From Candidatus Avedoeria danica (GTDB taxonomy: Bacteria > Chloroflexota > Anaerolineae > Epilineales > Epilineaceae), in contig JADJCV010000004.1 in assembly GCA_016703025.1 (NCBI GenBank), positions 1,298,501-1,362,500 of the forward strand: 64,000 bases of DNA, written 5' to 3'. A model generated the notes under the pieces. That model did no database searches. It was given only the letters and a program-made list of their open reading frames with translations, and was not told the DNA's origin. Of this stretch, positions 53,499-62,423 are shown in pieces. Within the stretch, counting starts at the first letter, position 1, and each line of letters starts with the position of its first letter. The translations under genes were made by a program, and so were the position numbers.

Positions 53499-54473
53499 AT
53501 GGACGAGGCGGAAACGATGGCGATTGCAGCCGAAACAGTGAGCGCATCAGGGCGCGCACAGTCCGAGGTTCGCGCAAGCCTTCGCCGGCGATCACGGCCG
53601 ACGGAGAGCCTCATCCAGGGTCTCCTGTTCCTGTGCGGTGCGATCTCGATCCTGACGACGATCGGCATCGTGTTCGTCCTGACCCGCGAGAGCCTGCGGT
53701 TCTTCGCCGACCCCGACGTCTCCGTCTGGAAGTTCCTGACCGGCACCACATGGCAGCCGCACCTGAAGCAGTTCGGCATCCTGCCGCTGGTCAACGCCAC
53801 GCTCGGAACGTCCGCCATCGCGATGGTCGTGGCACTCCCGCTCGGGTTGGCGGTGGCCATCTACTTGAGCGAGTACGCATCGTCGCCGATGCGCAACGCC
53901 CTCAAGCCGGTGCTCGAAGTGCTCGCCGGCATCCCGACCGTCGTCTTCGGCTACTTCGCCCTCATGTTCATGACGCCGCTGCTGCGGCTCATCTTCGGCG
54001 CCGATCTCGTCTCGGGCTACAACATGGCGTCGGCAGGCATCGTCATCGGCATCCTCATCCTGCCGCTCGTCACCTCGATGAGCGAGGACGCGCTCCACGC
54101 CGTGCCGCGCAGCCTGCGCGAGGCCAGCTTCGCCCTTGGTGCGACACGGCTGGAGACGAGCGTACATGTCGTCCTACCGGCCGCGCTCTCCGGGATCGCC
54201 GCCGCGTTCATCCTGGCGATCTCGCGCGCCATCGGCGAAACGATGGTCGTCGCGATCGCGTCCGGCGCCAGCCCGAACCTCACGTTCAATCCGTTCCAGC
54301 CGGCCGAGACGATGACCGGGCACATCGCCCGCATCTCGTCAGGCGACCTCAGCTTCAACACGATCGACTACGACAGCATCTTCGCGATCGGCCTGATGCT
54401 GTTTCTCATGACGCTCGGCCTGAACGCCGTCAGCCAGCGGGTCGTGCGGCGCTTCCGGGAGCAATACGAATGA
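53499..54473 (+). CDS. pstC: phosphate ABC transporter permease PstC
   Basis: A 324-residue inner-membrane permease with six hydrophobic helices (LLFLCGAISILTTIGIVFVL, AIAMVVALPLGLAVAIYLSEY, GIPTVVFGYFALMFM and others) and the coupling-helix motif EASFALGATRLETSVHVVLPAALSG (EAA loop). The PstC hallmark AISRAIGETMVVAIASG is present. ATG 53499 and ATG 53517 are both possible; the latter has GAGG eight bases upstream. Its stop overlaps the pstA ATG. Confidence 0.94.
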   Translation: MDEAETMAIAAETVSASGRAQSEVRASLRRRSRPTESLIQGLLFLCGAISILTTIGIVFVLTRESLRFFADPDVSVWKFLTGTTWQPHLKQFGILPLVNATLGTSAIAMVVALPLGLAVAIYLSEYASSPMRNALKPVLEVLAGIPTVVFGYFALMFMTPLLRLIFGADLVSGYNMASAGIVIGILILPLVTSMSEDALHAVPRSLREASFALGATRLETSVHVVLPAALSGIAAAFILAISRAIGETMVVAIASGASPNLTFNPFQPAETMTGHIARISSGDLSFNTIDYDSIFAIGLMLFLMTLGLNAVSQRVVRRFREQYE

Positions 54474-55759
54474 TCGACGCCAAGGCATCCGCCGGCCGGA
54501 ACGATGCCCAGCCGCCGCCGTCGCTCGGCGCGACCGAGGGATTCGAGCCGCGGGTCGACGTGCGCCGCCGCCGCGCCGATCTCTGGCGGCAGGGATTCCG
54601 CGCATCGACGCTCGTGGCAATCCTGGTGCTCGCCGCCCTGCTCCTGAACGTCGCCAACAGCGCGTTCGGTTACACGGCGGTCCAGGTGAAGCGCGACCCG
54701 GCGACGGTCCTCTATCACGGGGTGGCGCTCGATCAGCTCGACACGGCCGGGCTCGTCGGGCTGTTGGAAAGCGAGCTGAAGCCGGGCGTCATTCGGCGAC
54801 TGAACGGCGAGGCACCGCTTGCGTCGCGGTCCGTACGCCAACTGCACGCCCTCGCCACGGAGCGGATCGTCCAGCCCAAAGTCGTCCGCACGTGGTCGCT
54901 GCTGGACTCCGTGTTCCGCCGGGGCACCGTCAAGCGCGCGCACGCGGCCGAGTTCCCGAACACGCAGCTTGCGTTCCGATCGTGGCTGACGCTCGACTTC
55001 CTCCTGTCGCCCCAGGATCCCGACCCCGAGAAGTCCGGTGTGAGCACCGCCATCAAGGGCTCGCTGTGGATGATCCTCATCACGATCCTGTTCGCGTTCC
55101 CGGTCGGCGTCGGCGCGGCGATCTATCTCGAAGAGTACGCGGACAAGCGCAGCCGGATCAACCAGTTGATCCAGACGAACATCAACAACCTGGCGGGCGT
55201 GCCGTCCATCATCTACGGCATGCTCGGCCTGGCGATCCTCGTGCGGTTCCTCCAACCCTTCACGAGCGGCGCCATCTTCGGCATGGCCAGTGGCGACTCG
55301 CCCAACGGCCGAACGATCCTCTCAGGCGGTCTCACGCTCGGACTCCTCATCCTGCCCGTGCTCATCATCAACGGCCAGGAGGCGATCCGCGCCGTGCCGC
55401 AGAGCCTTCGCCAGGCCAGCTTCGGCCTCGGCGGGACGAAATGGCAGACGATCTGGCACCACGTCCTGCCCGGCGCGCTGCCGGGGATCCTGACCGGCGC
55501 GATCCTGGCGGTCTCGCGTGCGATCGGCGAAACGGCGCCGATCCTTGTCATCGGCGCGAGCACGTACGTGGCGCTCGATCCGTCGGGGCCGTTCTCGAAG
55601 TTCACGGCGCTGCCGATCCAGATCTATCAGTGGACGAGCCGTCCGTCGGACGTCTTCCGCAACATCGCCGCCGCCGCCATCCTTGCCCTGCTCATCCTGC
55701 TCCTCACGCTGAACGCTTCAGCGATCTTCCTTCGCAACCGCTACCGCGCCAAGGGGTGA
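54470..55759 (+). CDS. pstA: phosphate ABC transporter permease PstA with extracytoplasmic insertion
   Basis: A 429-residue permease, about 130 longer than typical PstA. The first helix (TLVAILVLAALLLNVANSAF) is followed by a ~110-residue soluble insertion (about residues 70-185, VKRDPATVLYHGVAL to LLSPQDPDPEKSG) before the standard core. That core has VGVGAAIYLEEYA, GVPSIIYGMLGLAILV, the EAA loop RQASFGLGGTKWQTIWHHVLPGALPGI and AVSRAIGETAPILVIG. ATG 54470 overlaps the pstC stop (ATGA) with GGGAG upstream. Confidence 0.94.
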   Translation: MIDAKASAGRNDAQPPPSLGATEGFEPRVDVRRRRADLWRQGFRASTLVAILVLAALLLNVANSAFGYTAVQVKRDPATVLYHGVALDQLDTAGLVGLLESELKPGVIRRLNGEAPLASRSVRQLHALATERIVQPKVVRTWSLLDSVFRRGTVKRAHAAEFPNTQLAFRSWLTLDFLLSPQDPDPEKSGVSTAIKGSLWMILITILFAFPVGVGAAIYLEEYADKRSRINQLIQTNINNLAGVPSIIYGMLGLAILVRFLQPFTSGAIFGMASGDSPNGRTILSGGLTLGLLILPVLIINGQEAIRAVPQSLRQASFGLGGTKWQTIWHHVLPGALPGILTGAILAVSRAIGETAPILVIGASTYVALDPSGPFSKFTALPIQIYQWTSRPSDVFRNIAAAAILALLILLLTLNASAIFLRNRYRAKG

Positions 55760-55764
55760 TCCCG

Positions 55765-56637
55765 ATGACCGTACAGACGCGCCCGCCGCGCCTGCAGTCA
55801 GTCGTAGGCGAACAGCAGCCGCATGTCTTCGACAGCACGACGAACCCGGATGCGCTGCGCGCGCCGCAGGGCATGCCGATGGCCATGGCGACCCGCGACC
55901 TCGCCGTGCACTACGCTGCCTTCCTCGCGGTGCGCGGTGTCGACTTGGCCGTCGCGCGCAACAAGATCACGGCGCTCATCGGCCCGTCCGGCTGCGGCAA
56001 GAGCACGGTGCTCCGGTGCTTCAACCGGATGAACGACCTGATCCCAACGGCGCGGGTGAGCGGCATGGTTGAACTCGACGGCGTGGACATCTATGCGTCC
56101 GACATCGACCCGGTCGAGGTGCGGCGCAAGGTCGGGATGGTGTTCCAGAAGCCGAACCCGTTCCCGAAGACGATCTACGAGAACGTCGCCTGGGGCGCGC
56201 GGATCAACGGCTTCCGCGGACGGATGGACGATCTCGTGGAGGACGCGCTCCAGCGGGCGGCCTTGTGGGACGAGGTGAAGGACAAGCTGCAGGCCAGCGG
56301 CCTCTCGCTGTCCGGCGGACAGCAGCAGCGGCTGTGCATCGCCCGGGCGATTGCCGTTCGGCCCGAGATCATCTTGATGGACGAGCCGTGCTCCGCCCTC
56401 GACCCGATCGCGACGCTGCGGATCGAGGAGCTCATGCAGACGCTCAAAAGCGACTACACGATCGTCATCGTCACGCACAACATGCAGCAGGCGGCCCGCG
56501 CCTCGGACTATACAGCCTTCTTCTCGGTGGGCAGCCAGCGAGACGGCTATCTGGTGGAGTTCGGTCCGACGGCCGAGCTCTTCACGAACCCGGTCGATCC
56601 GCGGACCGAGGACTACATCACCGGCCGCTTCGGCTGA
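55765..56637 (+). CDS. pstB: phosphate ABC transporter ATPase
   Basis: A 290-residue ATPase that drives phosphate import. Walker A is GPSGCGKST; the Q-loop segment VGMVFQKPNPFPKTIYENVAWG is PstB-specific; signature LSGGQQQRLCIARA, Walker B ILMDEPCSALDP and the His switch VTHNM follow. A ~40-residue N-terminal extension is unlike E. coli PstB. ATG 55765 lies five bases after the pstA stop with AAGGGG upstream. Confidence 0.97.
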   Translation: MTVQTRPPRLQSVVGEQQPHVFDSTTNPDALRAPQGMPMAMATRDLAVHYAAFLAVRGVDLAVARNKITALIGPSGCGKSTVLRCFNRMNDLIPTARVSGMVELDGVDIYASDIDPVEVRRKVGMVFQKPNPFPKTIYENVAWGARINGFRGRMDDLVEDALQRAALWDEVKDKLQASGLSLSGGQQQRLCIARAIAVRPEIILMDEPCSALDPIATLRIEELMQTLKSDYTIVIVTHNMQQAARASDYTAFFSVGSQRDGYLVEFGPTAELFTNPVDPRTEDYITGRFG

Positions 56638-56652
56638 GTAGGAGCGTCGCCA

Positions 56653-57354
56653 ATGGCCCGCGCGCTGTACGACCGCGAACTCCACCGCCTCGAGAACGAG
56701 GTCCAAACCCTTGGCAACATGGTGCGCGACGCGCTGCGCCACAGCACGGACAACCTGCGCCGCGACGATCTTCCGGCGTCCGAGCGCCTGATGGCCTTCG
56801 ACCGCGACATCAACAGCCGCCGCTACCGGGTCGAGAGCGAGATCATGACGCTCATCGCCACGCAGCAGCCGGTGGCCGGCGACATCCGCCTGCTGGCCGC
56901 AATGCTCGAGGTCGTCGGCGAGCTCGAGCGGATGGGCGACTACGCCAAGGGCATCGCCACGATCCACATCCGCCTGGCCGGCTGGCAGATGCCGTCCGGC
57001 GTCCTCGACCGCCTCGAGCACATGGCCGACATCGCCGCCGACATGCTCGGCCGCGCCCTCGACGCCTTCGAGCGCCGCGATGCCGCCATCGCCCGCGCCG
57101 TCATCGCCGACGACGACACGATCGACGCCGTGTTCAACGAGGTCTTCGCCGCGACGATCTCCGGTCCGGTGGACGACGCGCGCGCGATCGAGCGCGCCAA
57201 CTACATGCTCTGGGTCGCCCACAACCTCGAACGCGCCGCCGACCGCGTGACGAACATCTGCGAGCGGGTGATCTACACCGTCACGGGTCGCCAGGCCGTG
57301 GTCGAGGAGGACGAGACGACCGATCGGGGCGATGCCGTCGGCGCCTTCGGATAG
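56653..57354 (+). CDS. phoU: phosphate signalling protein PhoU
   Basis: Negative regulator linking Pst transport to the PhoR/PhoB sensor. The 233 residues form two PhoU repeats of three-helix bundles. Metal-binding ExxxD-type motifs are visible in VVGELERMGDYAKGIA and in VAHNLERAADRVTNICE. ATG 56653 has AGGAG eight bases upstream. It is the last gene of the pst operon; the sensor kinase and response regulator are not in the window. Confidence 0.95.
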   Translation: MARALYDRELHRLENEVQTLGNMVRDALRHSTDNLRRDDLPASERLMAFDRDINSRRYRVESEIMTLIATQQPVAGDIRLLAAMLEVVGELERMGDYAKGIATIHIRLAGWQMPSGVLDRLEHMADIAADMLGRALDAFERRDAAIARAVIADDDTIDAVFNEVFAATISGPVDDARAIERANYMLWVAHNLERAADRVTNICERVIYTVTGRQAVVEEDETTDRGDAVGAFG

Positions 57355-57370
57355 CGCAAGACAACGCTTC

Positions 57371-57434
57371 TGCGACGGCCGCGCGACGGCCGTGCGACGG
57401 TTGCGCGGCGGCGGCGCGGCGGTTTCGCGGCGCC
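57371..57434 (+). repeat. 11-bp imperfect tandem repeats downstream of phoU
   Basis: Five units of YGCGRCGGYYG (57371-57425) and a partial sixth, in the 149-base gap between phoU and the next gene. GATATCTT at 57451-57458 beyond them may include a -10 (TATCTT). Confidence 0.8.
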
Positions 57435-57503
57435 AACAGCCCCTTGAGATGCGATATCTTCGTCTCCAGTCGATCCCGTCGCCACCGCAACTGGAGCCCA
57501 CCG

Positions 57504-59204
57504 ATGTCCACGCCGTTCCCCGTCCCGCCGTCCCGCTCGTCCCTCCCAGGCTCGCTCGCACCGCTGTGCGCCTTGATCGTCCTGGCCGCCGTCACCACCG
57601 CACAGGGTTGCCAGCTCCCGTCCACCGGCGACGCATCTCCGCCCAACGACACGGCCGTCGTGACGCCAACCGCCCGATCGGTCGCCGTGCCGCCGAACGC
57701 GGCGCTGCTGCCCGCGCCGGGGCCGTACCTGCTCCATCGCATCCCGTCCGCCCCCGAGTCCGCTGACTCCGCTGTCGTCGCCGAGACCGCCGACACTGTC
57801 GACGGCCAGGCGACGGACCTTGCCGTCCGCCACGCCGACGGCGCCCTCGCCGCCACGTGGCGCCTGCCGAACGGCGGCCGGATGCGCAACGTGGGCAGCG
57901 CGCTCTCGCCGGACGGCCGCTGGCTGGCCTACGTCACGGGCGACGAGCCGGACTGGCACTTGACGGCGCCGATGACGACGCCTCTCACACTGCACGTCCT
58001 GGATCTCGCGGACAGCAGCGAGGCATTCGCGACACGGCTGCTGCACAACGACATCGAGCACGACTTGCGCCGCCTGGCCGGCGACGTCGCCGTGCAGTAC
58101 TTCGACGGCACGCCCACGCCGTCCGCCGCGGCGACCGATCCGCCGGGCGTCCCGACGCCGTGGCAGCCGGGCTGGGCCGCCGAGGACGTCCTCTGCGCCT
58201 TCGGATCCGGTCTTGGCGTCCTCGCATGGTCACCGGCGAGCACGCACCTGGCGTTCGTCGGCGCACTGGACGGGCCGTCCGGCGACGTGTACGTCGCGGA
58301 CGTCGCCGGCTGGCAGGTGCGGCGCGTATCCGACGAGCCGACGCATGCGTTCCGGTTGGCTTGGTCGCCGGATGGGCAGTGGATCCTGCACGAGGGGGCC
58401 GCATGGTGCGGCCGCGCGGCGGGCGATGTGATGGCGGAGACCACCGACGTGTCGAGCATCGACGGCTCCGTCCAACGCCACGTCTGGGGCGGCAGCGGCA
58501 TCGGAAGCTGGCTCGTCCGCTGGCCCGACGGATGGCTCGGCGACCACGACGCGATCGTCCATCAGGAGTCGAATTGGGTCGGCTGCTGCGACGTCGTTCG
58601 GCTGGACGTGCGTACAGGGATCAGCCGCTCGCTGGGGACTTGGGCAGGGGAGCCGTTCGTCATCGATCGGCCGACGCGCCAGATCGTCTTGAGCGGCAAC
58701 TTCGCAGCATCCCCGCCGGCCGAGACAACGAAGCGTGGCGTGTTTGTCGTGGATGCCGACAGCGGGGCGCACGAGCAGCTGCACGACCAGGCGTGCCGCG
58801 TCGATTCGTGGGGCGCGCCCGAACGGCCGTTCGTTCGCCTGCCGGGCGACGGCGCCGGGCCGTGTGACGCGGCCGCCTTCGGCAAGGGCGTTGACGATGT
58901 GGCCATCGGCCCGTTCGGCCGATACGCTCGGACCCACGTCTCGATGGGCGGCGCATGGCGAGTGGTCGTCGACGAGCGAGGTTGGACGGCCTTCGACCCT
59001 GACGGCGGTCCTCACGCCGACCACACGCAACACGGGATTGCCGGCATCACGTTCCGGCCCGACGAGCGTGGGCTCTTCTGGGGTGCCAACGACCGGCTGT
59101 GGTATGCCGACGTGCCGGATGGCGAGGCACGGGCGGTCGGGCCGCTGGCGGAGCATGCGTTGCAACCGTTCGATATCGCGTGGCTGATGGTCGCGATGGA
59201 ATAG
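57504..59204 (+). CDS. exported beta-propeller (TolB/WD40-like) protein
   Basis: A 566-residue exported protein of unknown function. The N-terminal hydrophobic segment LAPLCALIVLAAVTTAQGC ends in a Cys that could be a lipidation site, although the lipobox is imperfect. The body has TolB-type propeller strands ending in SPDGRWLAYV, SPASTHLAFVGAL, SPDGQWILHEGA and RPDERGLFWGANDRLWYAD. It also has internal Cys pairs. It follows phoU in the same direction after a repeat-rich gap, and ATG 57504 has GGAG seven bases upstream. No catalytic residues are evident. Confidence 0.78.
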   Translation: MSTPFPVPPSRSSLPGSLAPLCALIVLAAVTTAQGCQLPSTGDASPPNDTAVVTPTARSVAVPPNAALLPAPGPYLLHRIPSAPESADSAVVAETADTVDGQATDLAVRHADGALAATWRLPNGGRMRNVGSALSPDGRWLAYVTGDEPDWHLTAPMTTPLTLHVLDLADSSEAFATRLLHNDIEHDLRRLAGDVAVQYFDGTPTPSAAATDPPGVPTPWQPGWAAEDVLCAFGSGLGVLAWSPASTHLAFVGALDGPSGDVYVADVAGWQVRRVSDEPTHAFRLAWSPDGQWILHEGAAWCGRAAGDVMAETTDVSSIDGSVQRHVWGGSGIGSWLVRWPDGWLGDHDAIVHQESNWVGCCDVVRLDVRTGISRSLGTWAGEPFVIDRPTRQIVLSGNFAASPPAETTKRGVFVVDADSGAHEQLHDQACRVDSWGAPERPFVRLPGDGAGPCDAAAFGKGVDDVAIGPFGRYARTHVSMGGAWRVVVDERGWTAFDPDGGPHADHTQHGIAGITFRPDERGLFWGANDRLWYADVPDGEARAVGPLAEHALQPFDIAWLMVAME

Positions 59205-59243
59205 GGGGCGATCAATAGGGGGCGATGAATTAGGGGGCGCTCA
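59201..59243 (+). repeat. three tandem 14-bp repeats over a stop codon
   Basis: AATAGGGGGCGATC, AATAGGGGGCGATG and AATTAGGGGGCGCTC follow each other at the end of the propeller gene. The first copy contains its TAG stop. Confidence 0.88.
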
Positions 59244-59279
59244 GGCGACCTTTTCCAGGGCGAAAGACGCACGTTCAAG

Positions 59280-59325
59280 GCCTTGATCCGAGCTTTTCCA
59301 GGCAGGAAACCGCTCGGATCAAGGC
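59280..59325. terminator. hairpin upstream of the DUF983 gene
   Basis: A perfect 14-bp inverted repeat (GCCTTGATCCGAGC and complement) around an 18-base interior that itself pairs TTTCC with GGAAA. There is no U-run. It may end the propeller transcript or insulate the promoter at 59337. Confidence 0.5.
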
Positions 59326-59336
59326 TTCACTTCACG

Positions 59337-59342
59337 TACAAT
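59337..59342 (+). promoter_or_regulatory. -10 box of a probable leaderless DUF983 transcript
   Basis: TACAAT ends six bases before the ATG and is followed by CCCGCC. There is no room for a ribosome site. Confidence 0.5.
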
Positions 59343-59348
59343 CCCGCC

Positions 59349-59732
59349 ATGCCGCCGCCCCCGTCCCCCCACGATCCCTCCACCCGCCTCCGCTCCCTCG
59401 CCGCCGCCCTCCGCGGTCGCTGCCCGCACTGCGCCCGCGGCCGCCTCTTCCGCCGCCTGCTCGAGCTGGCCGACGCGTGCGACGTGTGCGGTCTGCGGTT
59501 CGATGACGACGGCAGCGCCGTGACGGCGGGCATGGTCTTCGGCTTCGGCGTACCGTTGCTCGTCGCGCTGCCGCTCGGGTTCGCCCTGATCGCCCGCGAC
59601 GCCCCGCTGGCGATGTCGCTCGGCGCGCCGGCGGCCGTCGTGATCGGCGCCGTGCCGGCGGTCGTGCGGTTCTCGAAGGCCGTCTGGGTCTGGCTGATGG
59701 ACGGACTCGGCTACCTGACAACGGGGGCCTGA
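59349..59732 (+). CDS. DUF983 family membrane protein
   Basis: A 127-residue protein. The zinc-ribbon-like RCPHCARGRLF with CDVCGLRF is the DUF983 signature, followed by two membrane helices (MVFGFGVPLLVALPLGFALIA and GAPAAVVIGAVPAVVRF). Function unknown in the family; some members sit near cytochrome oxidase genes, not seen here. The start is ATG 59349, directly after a TACAAT box. The 195-base gap that follows holds only a weak TATCAT at 59826. Confidence 0.82.
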   Translation: MPPPPSPHDPSTRLRSLAAALRGRCPHCARGRLFRRLLELADACDVCGLRFDDDGSAVTAGMVFGFGVPLLVALPLGFALIARDAPLAMSLGAPAAVVIGAVPAVVRFSKAVWVWLMDGLGYLTTGA

Positions 59733-59927
59733 CGCCCGGTCGTTCGGCGATCCGCCGGCCCCGGCGCACCTCGCCCGCTCCGCGCGGCCCACGGTGATGG
59801 GATTGGCCGCCGCCCGCCCGCCGCGTATCATGCCTGCCGTCGGCGCGGATGCCCGTCGCTGCGTGGCGCGACGACCGATTCGAGGCACGGCTGAATGCGC
59901 GGAAGCGCGCGCGGAAGGAACCGTTGA

Positions 59928-62423
59928 ATGCGCCTGTTCGGTCGAGCTTTCGCCGGCTTCGTCTTCGCCTTGGCGGTCGCCGCCGCCGGCGCATCGCTCT
60001 GGTTTCGGCGCAGCTTGCCGCAGACCAGCGGGATGCTCCAGGTTGCGGGTCTTGACGGCGCGGTCGAGATCGTCCGAGACGCGTGGGGTGTGCCGCACAT
60101 CTATGCGACGACGGACCATGACGCCCACCTGGCGCTGGGCTACGTCCACGCGCAGGACCGACTGTGGCAGATGGAGTGGCAGCGCCGGATCGGCGCCGGA
60201 CGGCTCAGCGAGGTCGTCGGGATCGAGGCCGTCGCCACGGACAAGTTCCTGCGCACGCTCGGCGTACGGCGCGCCGCCGAGGCTGTGATGGCCGAGCTGT
60301 CGCCCGACGCGCTGGGCGCGCTCGAAGCCTATGCCGCCGGCGTGAACGCGCTGCTGGCCGAGAATCGCGCGCTGCCGCCCGAGTTCATCGCACTCGGCGT
60401 GGAGCCCGAGCCGTGGACGGTGCCGGACTCGCTCGTGTGGATGAAGATGATGAGCTGGAACCTCGCCGGCAACTACGATCTCGAGCTGCTGCGCACCCGT
60501 TTGATCCAGGCCGTCGGGGTGGAAGGCGCGAACGCCCTCATGCCCGGCGCGCCGCCCGGTCCGGACGCCGTCGGCGCCGCACGGAGCGTCGGCGCATCGC
60601 GGATCGATGCCCTGTTGACGCTCAACCGTGCCATCGACGGGCGCGTCGGCCAGCGCGGCCCGGACATCGGCTCGAACGGCTGGGTCGTCGCCGGCAAGCA
60701 CACCGCCACCGGGGAGCCGATCCTGGCGAACGACCCGCATCTCGGGGCGCAGATCCCGTCGCAATGGTACCTGGCCGAGATGAACGGCGACCGCCTGCAC
60801 GTCACGGGCGCCACGTTGCCCGGCCTGCCGCTCGTCGTCATCGGCCGCAACGCGCGTGTGGCGTGGGGGCTGACGAACCTCGGAGCGGATGTGCAGGACC
60901 TGTACGTGGAACGCGTGAAGCCCGATGACCGCAACAGCGTGGCCGTGAATGACGGCTGGGCGCCGATGACCGTCGTCGACGCGCCGATCCGGGTGAAGGA
61001 CAGGCCGGACCCGGTGCCGTGGACCGCGCGCAGCACCCGCCACGGCCCCGTCCTGTCCGACGTCATCGACGAGCGCGCCGCGGCCGACGTCACGGGCGGC
61101 GAGGACACTGTCCTCGCGCTGCGCTGGACGGCGCTCGATCCCGGCGACACGACAGTCGACGCGTTCCTGGCGCTGAACCACGCCGCGAACTGGGACGACT
61201 TCACATCGGCCATGCGCCGCGTCGTCTCGCCCTGCCAGAACGTCCTGTACGCCGACGTCGACGGTCACATCGGCCACATCGCGCCGTGCCGGATCCCGAT
61301 ACGCGCGGCCGGCGACGGCACATTGCCTGTGCCCGGCTGGAACGACTCGCACGCCTGGACCGCCGACATCCCATTCGATGAGCTGCCACAAACCAAGGAT
61401 CCCGAGCGCGGCTACATCGTCACCGCCAACCAACGGATCGTGCCGGACGACTACCCGCACTGGATCACGCGCAATTGGGCGCAGCCGTACCGCGCCCAAC
61501 GGATCACGTCGCTCCTGCAGGGATTACTGGACAGTGCCGCTCCGAACCGTGGCGCTCCGGACAGTGCCGCGCAGCTCAAAGCCATAGACATGATCCCGAT
61601 CCAGGGCGATCAGACCAGCCTGTACGTCCAGGCGATCCTCCCGCGCCTGCGCGCGATCGATCCCGCGGGCGACGAGCGTCGCGGTGCCGCGCTCGACATG
61701 CTGGCGAAGTGGGACGGTCGGCTCGATCAGAACTCGGCTGCGGCGGCGCTCGTCGAAGCCTGGCTCCATCACCTCGGCCGCCTCATCCTCTTGGACGACC
61801 TGCCCGGGCCCCTGTTGAACGACTACCTGCCGAACGACAACCTGCAGCAGCAGCCGCGCCGCTTTCTGGCCGACGCGCTTGCCGCCGATGACTCGCCGTG
61901 GTGCGACGACACGCGCACAGCGGCGAACGAGACGTGCGACGACCTGGCGCGCCGTGCGCTGGACGGTGCGATCGGTGACCTCGACGAGCGCCTCGGCGGG
62001 CGGATGTCCGCTTGGCGCTGGGGGCGCGTTCACCAGGCCCGCTATCTCCACCAGCCGTTCGGTGAGGTCACGTTGCTGCGGCGGATCTTCAACCGCCGGA
62101 TCGCCAACGGCGGCGACGCATTCACCGTCAACGCCGCGCCGTCGAACCCAGCCGAGCCTTACCAGCAGGAAAAGGCGCCCGGTTATCGACAGATCGTAAC
62201 GCTGCGAGAGGAAGACGTCGGCCGCTTCAGCATCGCCACCGGCCAGTCCGGCCACCCGCTGTCCGGCCACTACGCGGACCGGCTTCGCCCGCACCGCGAC
62301 GTCGAGTACGTGCCGATGACGATCGGGCGCGGCAACGTGTCCGGCAACGTGCTCCGACTCGAGCCGGCATCGCCGGGCGCGGCGCCGCCGACCGGCGCGC
62401 CGACGACGACTGCTGCACCATGA
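59928..62423 (+). CDS. penicillin acylase family (S45) hydrolase
   Basis: An 831-residue Ntn hydrolase that is normally autocleaved into alpha and beta chains. An N-terminal membrane or signal segment (FGRAFAGFVFALAVAAAGASLWF) is followed by the alpha region (VEIVRDAWGVPHIYA, ALGYVHAQDRLWQME). Next come the linker and the nucleophile Ser249 in GSNGWVVAGKHTATG, then ILANDPHLGAQIPSQWY and VAWGLTNLGADVQDLY with the oxyanion Asn. Such enzymes cleave acylated amides, including acyl-homoserine lactones or beta-lactam side chains; the substrate is unknown. ATG 59928 has AAGGAA upstream. The next gene overlaps by ATGA. Confidence 0.93.
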   Translation: MRLFGRAFAGFVFALAVAAAGASLWFRRSLPQTSGMLQVAGLDGAVEIVRDAWGVPHIYATTDHDAHLALGYVHAQDRLWQMEWQRRIGAGRLSEVVGIEAVATDKFLRTLGVRRAAEAVMAELSPDALGALEAYAAGVNALLAENRALPPEFIALGVEPEPWTVPDSLVWMKMMSWNLAGNYDLELLRTRLIQAVGVEGANALMPGAPPGPDAVGAARSVGASRIDALLTLNRAIDGRVGQRGPDIGSNGWVVAGKHTATGEPILANDPHLGAQIPSQWYLAEMNGDRLHVTGATLPGLPLVVIGRNARVAWGLTNLGADVQDLYVERVKPDDRNSVAVNDGWAPMTVVDAPIRVKDRPDPVPWTARSTRHGPVLSDVIDERAAADVTGGEDTVLALRWTALDPGDTTVDAFLALNHAANWDDFTSAMRRVVSPCQNVLYADVDGHIGHIAPCRIPIRAAGDGTLPVPGWNDSHAWTADIPFDELPQTKDPERGYIVTANQRIVPDDYPHWITRNWAQPYRAQRITSLLQGLLDSAAPNRGAPDSAAQLKAIDMIPIQGDQTSLYVQAILPRLRAIDPAGDERRGAALDMLAKWDGRLDQNSAAAALVEAWLHHLGRLILLDDLPGPLLNDYLPNDNLQQQPRRFLADALAADDSPWCDDTRTAANETCDDLARRALDGAIGDLDERLGGRMSAWRWGRVHQARYLHQPFGEVTLLRRIFNRRIANGGDAFTVNAAPSNPAEPYQQEKAPGYRQIVTLREEDVGRFSIATGQSGHPLSGHYADRLRPHRDVEYVPMTIGRGNVSGNVLRLEPASPGAAPPTGAPTTTAAP

